Source: Pelomyxa schiedti (lineage: Eukaryota > Evosea > Pelobiontida > Pelomyxidae). Taken from it: 64,000 nucleotides of DNA. Of the stretch, positions 36,416-46,616 are shown piece after piece. Under the pieces are notes generated by a model. The model was not told the DNA's origin, ran no database searches, and worked only from the letters and a program-made list of their open reading frames with translations. The position numbers and the translations under genes are program-made. Position 1 is the stretch's first letter. Each line of letters starts with the position of its first letter. The stretch is taken from the NCBI GenBank assembly GCA_020536535.1, contig JAHLWZ010000004.1, forward strand, positions 186,001 to 250,000, in the 5' to 3' direction.

Positions 36416-37530
36416 TCAAACTGTAAAAACAAACCCTAGTTGCAGCCATCTGAGAGGAATTACAGGATTCAAGCACCGCGGAATCACTACCGGTTGGTTG
36501 AAATCAGAGGCCAATGTGATAGGGTACCCTGGTGCAGAAAGAGCTTGTGGGTTGGTTATGGCATTTGAGATAATATGTGGTGTTCTGGCCTGTGGTAGCC
36601 ATGAGGCCATTCCTCTCAGTAGGGTCACCATGGGAGCCAACTCCAGGCAGCCCAAATATGTTCCGGCTTGTGTATGTTTGCGGAAGGCAGCAAGGATGGA
36701 TTCCTTTGTTGATTCACCATCACAGCCCATCCCTGCCACCACGTGGAAGAACTTGTAGTCCCTGCGATGACTTCTCTTACCCAGAAGCTGCTCCACGGCC
36801 TTCTTATCTCTTCCTTGGTCACCACTCATGTTGGTGTCAGTAAGACTGTCACCTCCGGCATCTACCCCGATAACACAGTCAAATCCAAAGTCAGAAAGTT
36901 CCGCGGCCACATCCATGTTGGGTTCTTCAGTCTCAGGTAGCATAAATATAACTGGTGAAGGGAACCCCTGTTCCACTCTAGGTAATGTCATCAATATCTG
37001 GTAGTATCGAAGTCTACGTGGGCACTGTCTGTAACAAATAAGACCAGTGGAAATAAGGCCATTAGTTATCATTTTCTTGATTTTATTAAGAGTTAGGTGA
37101 ATATTAAAGCAGAGTGACAGGGTTTCCTTGGGTCACTGTACGCCTCCTTTGTTACCCATAAGTATCTACTGCAGCGCAAAGTGCTGCCTCCCGTATTCGG
37201 CGCGCTGCTCGTCGTAGTGGAAGCGCCATTTGTTCCCATAATGGTACTTGGCGGGCTTCCGCCGAGGGCAGCTACGTCGCAAACTACCGGCGAAAGCGCT
37301 GATGTGTCCACAGGACCGTCCTTGGTGTCCCCATAGGACAACAAGCACGTAGGCGGCAGAAACGGCTTCACGAAAGTATGCGCGAAAACGTACGCCGTTA
37401 TGGCGTCGCAGCCGCCGCCCAACCCGACGACCAGCACGCGTCGGCAACCGCTGAAAGTCGAACCGTTGAACGCATACTGTGAGCGAGTTGGGTCGTCTCT
37501 GTGCTGCGTCGTTTCGCTGTCCACATCCAT
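36416..37530 (-). CDS. DUF1152-family protein
   Basis: Two exons. The first holds a nucleotide-binding-like Rossmann start CRRVLVVGLGGGCDAITAYV followed by a GC-rich Ser/Thr/Pro loop, and joins at RYLW-KMITNGLI. The second has FGFDCVIGVDAGGDSLTDTN, then GRDKKAVEQLLGKR, FFHVVAGMGCDGEST and LAAFRKHTQAGTYLGCLEL. The paired G-G-G-x-D and I-G-x-D-x-G-G-D motifs are the signature of DUF1152, found mostly in archaea and bacteria and sporadically in eukaryotes. The biochemical function is unknown; a sugar or nucleotide ligand is possible. It ends at TGA 36418-36416, 82 bases from the end of CLASP. Confidence 0.7.
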
Positions 37531-37911
37531 CCGAAAACTTTGAAAACGGAAAAAAACAGCCCCAGACCAGTCTCGGGAACTTCACCGCCTTTTGCAATGC
37601 ACTGTCAACAAGCAAACGTGGGAGCGAGTTGGGTCAATGAACCTAAGATGAGAGAACTCGCTGCGGAAACCCAATGCACAGCAGAAGACGACAAATTCCG
37701 GAGAATGGTGCCTGAAAAAGTGGCTACCCAGTGCGATCAGTTTGCCACAAAGGAAACGTGTTGTTCCGGCTTATGGGTAGAACTTAGTTCAAAACCATAG
37801 AATGATAACGTTTTTGTAATTCTATGAGAATAGAGTAAAGGGAACTTCAGGGGTTTACCATAAATTGCCTCTGTACTCCCTGGTGTGGAGCAATATGTTC
37901 TATTTGGGTTG
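37531..37911. other. intergenic region, nothing supported
   Basis: These 381 bases lie between the DENN-LIM stop and the DUF1152 start (same strand). Only short, unconvincing ORFs are present. Likely a 3' UTR, then a promoter. Confidence 0.4.
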
Positions 37912-40900
37912 CTATAGAGTGTTGTTGGGCAGAGGTTTGTTGGGTGGTGGAACAGGCCTGGTTGGTGGTGACACTGATGTGCTGGTGCTGGGAGGGTTAT
38001 TGTAAGGTGGTTGTGGTGCACATCTGATTGCCGGCAGGGGCCTCCCTGTTCGTGGTGGTAGTGGCCGTGCAGGAGGAGTACTGACTACTTGTGCTGTTGT
38101 TGTTTGAGTTGGAATTGGAGTTGGTCCTGGTTCTGGTTTTTGTGTTGCTGTTGGTGTTGCTGGTGTTGGTGTTGTTGTGGGTGTTGGCCCTGGTTCTGGT
38201 TTTGGAGTTGGGATTACTGGTTGAGTTGGTGTTGGAGTTGGTGTTACTTGGGGAGGTGGAGGACTGTGTTCGGGGGAGTGTGGTGGGGGAAGCGGGTTGG
38301 TATCTTGGCTTGGAGGGGTATCGACCCTGACTGGTATTGGTACATTAGTTGTTTCTGTGGTGTCAATGTGTTGTGGTATTTGAGGTGAGACTGTTCTTGT
38401 TGCTGCTGGCGGCGGCGGCTGTGATGGTGGTGTTGGCAAAGGCTTGGATGGTGGGTGGGATACTGGAATTGGAGGCAGTACTTTACACGGATGTACTGGT
38501 GTTGAGGGTAAAACCGGAGGTGGCTGTTCAGTTTGCTGTGGCGGCGGCGATGGTGATTGTTGAGGAGGTGGTGAAGGTGGCGGGTGTGGCATATGCGGCG
38601 GAGGAGATAAAGATGGTGATGGCGATACCAACAGCGGACTTGGTTGTTGGCAGGTGGGGAAGGGTGGTTGATGTGATGGAGGGGATGATGGTGGAGGAGA
38701 GGGGGTCAGTACCGCATTTGTTTCTGTGGATATTGGCTCAAGGGGTACTTGGCTGGGCTGCACTCGTTCCTGCTGCTCTGCTGGAAGTTGTTCCTGCTGT
38801 TGCGTTTGTTGTTGTTCCAACAGCGCAGCTGGAAGCTGTTGGTGTTCCAGTTGCTGTGTGGATGCCAATTCAGACGGACTATTGGTACGAGTTTCTTGTG
38901 CGACTACATGAATAGATTGGGGCTGTACTGGTACATGAGAGCTGAATGAGATATATCTTTCCCTATTTGGTGTTTTTGTGACAACCGCGGGGATCCATGA
39001 CGCAGCTCTTCTCGATCCAATTAGAGATCCTTGCATAGAATCATCAAGTTTCGGAGAAATACTAGTTTCCTTATTTCCAGAGGATTTCCATTCCTGCACT
39101 GGCTCTGGAAAATTGTAACAGTTGAAAATCGAAGAAAAAATTCCTACCTGTGTGTTTGTCACTATCAGCCTGATTTTTTTGAGCAAAGAAAAAAGGAATT
39201 AGTCAAAATAGAGTTGGATATCAGTGGTAAATACATGCACTCTTGTCCCATCTGACGAAGGCTCAGTTGCAGTTCCCTTACCTCCAGAAGTTGGTTGTGG
39301 GGATGCTTGACCCTGCACAGAATGCTGCGAATTTGCATTCCCAACAGAGGTGGAGGTGGAAGTAGATGTAGCCGCAGAGCCCGATCCAGAAGATGATCCT
39401 GAGGCAGAGCCTAGTGGTGCTGAAGGGATGGCTGAGGTTGAGCTGGGAGAAGGTGAAATTGAGGGGGAACTGGAAGGAGAGGCAGTAGAGGGCACTGGAG
39501 AGGACGTGTTCGATGTCGCTGCTCCATCATCACTATGAGGAGCAGGATGTTCCTCCCGGGTGCCTGTGCTGCTGTGCATGAAAGAAGGAGGCTTAAAGTT
39601 TTGGAGACGCCTAAAAGTTTTTGCCACGGTTGCGCCAGTAGTGGCTGCAAATGCACCAGTTGTCGCGGCGATGGCCCCAGTAGTGGCGGAAAATGAAGTC
39701 GGGAGGTCCGGCATCAATCTTCTTTTTCGAGCTGGAGAGTGTAAGTGAAAAATAACTGAGGCTGTTCTACCTTGTGGGGTATTTTTAGTCCCCGCACCAG
39801 AATCGAATTCTGCAGCAAAACTGAAACACTCCCCACACATGAGGGCTTTTTTGCTACCACAAGGGGTGTCACCTTCTAGGTTTATACCACACATTGAGCA
39901 AACAAAGCACTGCACAAGGATAGAGTAAATATAAGCCACACAAAAAAGAAGTACCTTTGTGTGCCAGTACTTCTCTTTGTATATAGAACATGGTTGATCT
40001 TTTTTGAAAATGTGGTTGCATTGGAAACATTTTCCAACTCCGCTGGATTATTGTTACGAGAGTGCTGTTTTACATTCAACTTACAGTGTGTAGGACCGAA
40101 ATGGAGGGACGTAATCAGATTCCACTAACAGGGCACATTGCTTTGTCAGGTCCCCATGAATTGCCATATCTTCACGTTCATTTATAAACATCCAAAAAAT
40201 TTGAGAACCCTCAAATGCTTCCAAAAACTGTTGGTAAATATGAGGAACAGGTGCGAACTCTGAGTTGAGTACACACAGATTGTTCATCTCCTTTGTGCGC
40301 CCCGATAAATCCTTTTACGTCAAAGTTGATTTCTTTTGGCCTTCTCTTTGCCTTGGCAATCTCAGGGTCTGCAGTGAAGAATTCGTTGTACCCAGAAAAT
40401 AATTTCCTGAAGAAATGAAAAAACGTTCTGGAAATGGAATTGTCTATTTCTTTGTTCTCGGTGCCCACTATATTGAAACACGGTAAGGCAATTTGGAATA
40501 AAGAGACGAAAACAGACAGTCAATTCCAGAAAGAATGGTAGTTAAAGCATTCCGCAATAAGCTGGCTGGTTTGACTGGAAGAAGATCGGGGAGAGTGGGT
40601 TTCAACAAAAAGGCTCCGGTATCGAGATCAACAAGATATATCTACACAATTTAAGACACTGGTCCATCAAAGAAAAGGTGCTTGGGGGGATCTTTGTGCT
40701 TTACCTCTTCTAGTGGAATGCCAGTTTTCTTCACCAGGGCAATTGAAGAGTGCAAACAACCAATGAGAAAGGGCATGGGCGCACTCAAGTATCCAATGAG
40801 AGATTTGGGGAGTATTGGTATAAAGACATGCTAAAGCTTGGATTAGTTTTGTTGTATATTACTTTCATTTCAAAATATCTTTTTAGGCAATTAAAAGACA

Positions 40901-42188
40901 TAGTGTACCTGCCAACTAAACGGAAAGAGGAGAGCACAAAACGCATTGACACAGGAACTGAGTAATTCTAAATTCTCTGATGTTATAACAACTCGTCTTT
41001 CACATAATAGACAACCCCAAAGTTTCACAACTTTGGACACAGTCAACTTGCCAAAAAGACTGCGAAATGAGACCTGAATACAGCCTTAGGAAATCAAGAA
41101 GCTCTTATAAGTAGCACATCAGACACAGAAACATACATAGTCCAACAACATTTCTGAAGCTGGACGCATAATTGTGTATTCATCCATACCAGATGTTGAT
41201 GTGCAAGAAAAAGTTCTGACAACGAAGCTGTCTCCTGGTGCTGGAAAAGGGTGTGCCAAAACTGCCTGTAAAACAAAAAGTATTATGTCATGCTGAAGGA
41301 GTTAAAAAAAGAAAAACCAAACCTTCAAAAAATTGAAAACTGCTGATGAAGTTTTTCTTCTGCTTTCGATAATATCCAGCAGTTTGCAAAAAAGGCTGTA
41401 TGAAGGCCTGAAAGGGGGAAAAAGAAATGAGCTTTCCAAGGAATATCCAAAGGAATTACAACTACAACTCAAGAGGGATGTAATGCCATACACATGACTA
41501 ATGATACAAAAGCACTCAGGTGGTGTGGCATGAATGAATCGCCTGCAGTATCCAAATTGTTTGGTGCCATCCCCAGATGTCATGACAAATGAGAAAGTCT
41601 CAGATTTAGGCTTTGATTCCTGCACAGAAGATGAGTTTGCCACTCCTGAGGACGCCGGTGTAGATGAAGATGTAGAAGTAGATGTAGATGCAGATGGTGT
41701 TGCTGATACAGATGATGAAAGGGGTGATGAATTTGGGGGAGTAGAGCCAGAATTGGAATTTGGTCTTGGAGATGGTGATGATGATGCTGGTGTGGAGTTT
41801 TGGGTGGGTCGCTCTTCAGGAAAACAAAATTGTACAAATGCAGCAGAGTCCTGTGATGCTCGGTCTCTGTCGCGATCATCCTGAAGGGGTGGAAATCTAT
41901 AACTCACATGTGGCACGGCACTCCCATCGGCTGAGATTATTCAATAAGGTCAAGGCCCCCAACCCCAAGTCATTTCCCACTTATGGGCGCGAGAGGACGT
42001 CCCACAAGTGCCACCAAACACCAGCGATGCACACACCGCCAAAAAAACCGCAACAGTACAGAAAAGAAAAAAAAAACGAGAAGAGGATGACCTTTTTCTG
42101 TAAGTTGTATGAGTAGGACGTGATCAAAGAGCTGGGCTTCTGCTGGAGTGGTGCGTTCGCCTCCCTTGTCCTTTGGGGGCTTGCTCAT
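37912..42188 (-). CDS. DENN-domain Rab GEF with C-terminal LIM domain and proline-rich tail
   Basis: DENN proteins activate Rab GTPases. The start MSKPPKDKGGERTTPAEAQL followed by FDHVLLIQLTEK joins to SYRFPPLQDD and VQFCFPEE, the uDENN strands. A Ser/Pro/Thr loop precedes FSFVMTSGDGTKQFGYCRRF and PECFCIISHVY. cDENN follows: FCKLLDIIESRR, VSFRSLFGKL and KLWGCLLCERRVVITSEN. The dDENN part has FSGYNEFFTADPEIAKAK and FLEAFEGSQIFWMFINERE. Two later exons join as GKCFQCNHIFKKDQPCS...YWHTK-CFVCSMCGINLEG...LMCGECF, a full LIM domain with all eight metal ligands. The tail has Thr/Ala repeats, Ser/Pro tracts and a long proline-rich end (PLPPRTGRPLPAIR), possibly SH3-binding. The splice phases join all parts into one gene. 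Confidence 0.8.
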
Positions 42189-42865
42189 TTTTTAATGGAT
42201 TCGTTTTCTTTGCAATTACTGTGTGTGATGGGAATTTCGTTCATAACGTTCGTATCTGATGATCTGCAGAAGGTTTTCAGATTCAAACTCCCAGACTCAC
42301 CCAAAGCACCCACAAAAACCTCTCTGCAGAAAAACAAGGGCTTCTCGGTCCTTCTGAGACAAGCTTCCATTGTGGAAACTTGACAGACAAAGTGATTTTG
42401 GTGAAATCCCAAGCAACAGTACTGGTTGCATCCAAGTAGTAAAAGCTCACCGAGTACAGATGGAACGATCACGGCTCCCTTGGCACTGGTCCCAAGTGTG
42501 GTTGCCTCAGTTCTAACAAGTCAGTGTGCTTCTTACGTTTGTCACGTGTGCTGCGGACCAACTCAGGTGTTGCTTATGCAACATCATATATTTGAGAGAG
42601 GCAGGGGGTGGAAAGGTAGCAGAGTAGCAGTGCTCAAAGGCTTGTCACACTGTCTCCTAAACTGTAGCGCTTTTGGGCCAATGTCAATTTGAGGGGGTGT
42701 GACAGGATCTCTGTTACGAAACCTCCAAAGACGAAAGAAAAAACGCCACGGAGACCTATCTCTCAATGGAAGAATACAAATTGGACCGTCCTTCAAGGTA
42801 GGCAAAAAAAAAAAATTCTATTGTACCAACACAGATAATCGCAATGACAAAACAAACAAAATTTA
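42189..42865. other. 677-base gap with no supported gene
   Basis: Lies between the GRAS-domain gene stop and the DENN-LIM start, both on the minus strand. Short ORFs exist on both strands, but none has recognisable domains or consistent splice joints. It may hold the GRAS 3' UTR, a small unrecognised exon set or a non-coding RNA. Confidence 0.4.
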
Positions 42866-44338
42866 TCAGGCTAGCGACCAGCTTTGTGTGCAGTAAGTCT
42901 CCTCTGACGGGGTGCAGTACCTCTCAGGGACTCTGTTTTTGTTGGACGCTTCACTATCCTCACACTGTGGTATAAATGACAGTATCCCAATCAGCGTTAC
43001 ACCTTTCCAGTCAATTCCTAGCCATTCTCCATGTGGCACAATTTCAACTCCTCCAGAACTGAATGTTATGTCAGGTTCATGGCAACAATTTTTTCAAGGA
43101 CTTAGAAATTACCAGGGGACTGCCTCCGATCTGGATAGAGAGTGTGTGGAATAACCACAACAAGCAAGCAGATCAACCCACGTTTGCATTTCGGTCTCAC
43201 GCTCAGTTCTTAGCTCGTCAGAATTAGCAAATACATCATCCAGCTCTCGCAGGAAAAACTGTTTGACGTGGAATTTTTCCTGTGTTGATTAAGCCAGAAT
43301 TCAAGGATGAAAAGTGAACAGTTGTACTTTGTGAGTATAATCGAGTGAGTCAATGAGTTCCCAAACCAATTGAAAGTGATTCCAACTGCTTTCGAATCTT
43401 GCAGCAATCTTATTGTCTGCATGATTCAAATGCGGTTCTGCAAGTACCACGCCACTTACTCCACCCATCGACTTCACTGTCTTCAGAGTCCGGAGTAAAT
43501 CACTTCTTTTCTCAGGTAGCAAGTGATGCATCGCCAGTGAAGCCATCACAACTACTCTGCTCCTCTGAAACAAGGTAAGACTTATTACCCACAATGAGTT
43601 ATCTCTACCTCCTGATTAGCAGAGCAAAGGATTCCTTCCCATTTCTCAGTTGTGAGAGTCTCAGCAAATCCGCATACTGAGGAATATGTCACCTGAACGC
43701 CAACTGTTCTTCCGGCCTCTACGCAACTATTCCCAGCTGACCGAAGAGAGCCTTCACATAGATCTATTCCTACTATGTGTATCGAGCTCAATGTATGGCC
43801 AAGAGGCAGCGATGCAATGTGAGAGATTATCGCCCTTTCTTGTGCTCCTGTGCCAATACCGATATCAATGAGAGTGAAATGTGTATCGCCCGGCTCAATG
43901 TAAGATGTAACAGCTTCACTTAAGAGACTAGATATAGCTTTTGCAAAAATGAGTCAGTTTGCTAGTGCATGAGTTATTACCTGTGATGTACGGCAATGAC
44001 TGGAACGCATAAGCGTACAGCTCGAGCTGATTGGCCGATTTCCGCTTTGATGAATACAAGGCCGCCTTTGCTGCCCGATTTGTGATTCTCTCCTCCAGCC
44101 TATCGTGTATGTATCTAAACGACGCGTTGAGTACAAACTCTCTAAAAGAGAGGGAGAGATACTTTGCCAACGAGTCATCAGTCAAGTCAGAGACATTCAT
44201 GCCTGACAGAGCCAAACGGGCTGCAGTGGAAGCCAGGGATGTACGCATGTCAAGCAATTCACAGACCTTGCGAAGGCTTTCCTTGTGCTCAGCAGCGAGT
44301 ATGTTCTCGTTCACAATTGGACTTGGGCACTGTGCCAT
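42866..44338 (-). CDS. GRAS-domain protein (Rossmann methyltransferase-like)
   Basis: Exon 1 starts MAQCPSPIVNENILAAEHKE and is helical, with LASTAARLALSG, AKYLSLSFREFVLNAS and QLELYAYAFQSLPYIT, matching the leucine-rich region I of GRAS proteins. The next exons hold a VHIID-like motif FTLIDIGIGTGAQ (about 43846-43884), GIDLCEGSLRSAG, then VCGFAETLTTEKWEGIL, the LHRLL-like VVVMASLAMHHLL, VVLAEPHLNHADNKIAARFE, SSWNHFQLVWELIDSLDYT and FFLRELDDVFANSDELRTE. The SAW-like end reads MWVDLLACCGY and, after an intron, GVEIVPHGEWLGIDWKGVTL. Motif order and spacing equal the GRAS fold of plant regulators (SCR, DELLA) and of bacterial homologues classed as methyltransferases. The substrate is unknown. 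Typical phases and ATAAC branch sites show it is a resident, spliced gene. The stop chosen is TGA 42868-42866. Confidence 0.75.
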
Positions 44339-44706
44339 TTCTTCAGTTGTAGGTTTGAATTCTACCGGCTATGTGGCTTGTTCTGGAGAAACTATTAGGT
44401 GAGGAAATGAAGTTGAGAAGTGTTTGCACCTTTGGGCTTTAAGTTTTATATTATTTAATGCGGTACCGTCATGGTTTATAAAGCCGAGACCTGTCAAAGG
44501 GAAATGTTTCGGTTGCAGGTGGTTTTCCCTCCGCCGCGGGGAAAAAAACTTAAGTTTTGCACGAAAGTCGGTGATTAAGGTTCGCTTCAAAGCCGATTTC
44601 CCCCTCGCACGTTCCATAAATGTCTGTCATGCACGAATTGTGTGGAAGTTCAACGGAAATATTTCGCTCTGACATCTTTCTTGGTTCGGATAGCTCGATC
44701 TGTTAG
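44339..44706. promoter_or_regulatory. divergent gap between GRAS gene and Nibrin
   Basis: These 368 bases separate two head-to-head starts. I see no ORF or RNA motif that I can support. Promoter region by position. Confidence 0.4.
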
Positions 44707-46521
44707 ATGACAGGCTGGGCAGAACGACCTCTTCTGCCTGATTCGGACACTTACAGTGGGCAATTCGCCCAATGGTAAGAGGGGGAGTCTCGTACCATGG
44801 GAAAGGAACTTTCCCGTCGCAAACACCTTTTTCCGAATGTGATGAAGGGCGAAACGATTTCCCTGCGTCGTCGGTTAATAGTTCCCCGGCTTGTGTGGTG
44901 TCAAGGAGAATGGATCTCAGGGAATGAAATGGGAAGAGAAGGGTAAAAAGAATTGTTATTATGTGGACCTTGCGTAGTGGTGTTGCCGATGCACGGTGTT
45001 ATTACTTGTTTCCAAGAAACGACTACTCTGTGGGGAGGCTAGGTACCAACGTGCATTCGATGGCCTTTGACGTTCGATTAAGGGTGTGATATCATTGTGG
45101 GAGATCGTTCTGTATCTAGATGGCATGCACTCATTCATGTTGGAGATCCAAAAGAAAAAGCCGTTATTGAAGTAAAGGACAGGTTCCCTCCCACCCTGAT
45201 TTTTGGTTGTTTGTTTTTAACGGAAACTGTGCAGGTCAAAGTTTGGTACCTATAAAACAACTCTCTCTGGGTACATGCGGATTGAACCAAAAGCGTGGAC
45301 ATTGGTTCACAGTGGCGAGACACTGCGGTTTGGAATGTGCGGCACAGTATTCACTGTCGAATTCACGCCATTACTCTTTTTGTTTGTAAATTGTCCAACA
45401 ATCTCCGAGTTGCTTGGTGTGTTTTGTATTTAAGCCCTTATGATGCACTTAGTGTGAGAGCAGGTGTTGTCACTTACGATCCTCTTCTTGCTACACACTT
45501 GATTACACCTGAAATTATTGTCACAGAAAAAATCCTCATCGGTAATATTTCACTAGTTACCACTCTATTCTTATTGTGCCAGCCTTGTCCAGAGCAATTC
45601 CAATTGTATCTCCAGAATGGGTTTTTGAAATGACTCACAAAGATTACACCCTGGTTCATGGTCTCCCTGATTTTGTCAAGTACATGAAAGTGGCCTACTC
45701 TATCTTACAATGCTAAGGTTCCTTCCGAAGTGCAGGGAATGTTATGGTGCCTCCCTTGCAAAAGTAAACTGGTTTCCAACTCAGGCCCGAAAAACAATTT
45801 TCTGTGGAATGACTTTTATTTTACCTCCCGAATCAGATGTACGAGCTTCCACCCTTTTTTTTTAACCAAGTAAAGGTGTCACTGCCTACACTCATCACAA
45901 ACTGTGGAGGAAATGTGGCATCTCTATCTGACATCATGGCTCCAAATGTAGCTCAATTTGGGGGACTCACATTTGTTGTTATGTCCAGTGAAGAGCAACA
46001 TGAAAATTTGGCTAATGTTTGCCCCCACAAATTAAATCATTGCTGACACCCATCAGATTCCATCCCATCTTCGATGCTCGTTTATAAGAAAAGAAGAAGT
46101 ATGCTCGGCAATTGTACAAATAAGAGCCCCTGGCTCTCCCCTTCCATCAGTAGAACAAGGCCCAGTGAATCACGCACAGACTCCTGTAAAGTTACCAGTT
46201 CAACTTTCTAGAAGTACCAAGTCCCCCAAAAATCCCGCAGATCAGTCACCACCAAACCGCTGTGAATCCCCAAACATGGAACCCCGGGCACCGCAGCTAC
46301 CACTACAGGAACCCGCCACAATCCTTCTTCCACTTTCCACGGACCCCAGACCCAGCCTAATGCAAGTTGCAGTCAGACCACTGTTGCATTCCAGCCAATC
46401 AAAACAGTTCAAAAAGGTACCGCCCCCTTCTCTCTTTTCACGAAATGACCAAATTCCAGATTTCTTGACCAGTGGCAACGACTACAAACATGGCCACGAT
46501 AACCCAGTCAATGATAACTAA
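44707..46521 (+). CDS. NBN: Nibrin/NBS1, FHA-BRCT subunit of the MRN complex
   Basis: MRN complex subunit that recruits MRE11-RAD50 and ATM to DNA breaks. After a short exon MTGWAERPLLPDSDTYSG, the FHA domain reads YYLFPRNDYSVGRLG and, across a 40-nt intron, CDIIVGDRSVSRWHALIHV with the phosphothreonine-binding R, S-R and H residues, then KFGTYKTTLSG and LRFGMCGTVFTVEF. Tandem BRCT repeats follow: ATHLITPEIIVTEKIL, AIPIVSPEWVFEMT, LITNCGGNVASLSD and FIRKEEVCSAIVQI. The C-terminus is disordered and contains SKQFKKVPPPSLFSRND, resembling the KKFKK MRE11-binding motif of animal Nibrin. No clear ATM-binding tail is seen. It ends at 46521, only 95 bases before the next start on the same strand. 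Confidence 0.83.
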
Positions 46522-46616
46522 CTTGACCACAGAAAAAGACTAGCAGCACCCAAGCCAACTTTTCCTCCCTTTTGTAGATCCGCCAAAGGAACGAAAATTA
46601 ACGAAAAAACAAATTG

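Noticed and set aside
44755-44830. tRNA-like piece GCCCAATGGTAAGAG at the Nibrin exon 1 donor
   Set aside because: It has no B-box, and the GT is used as a splice donor.
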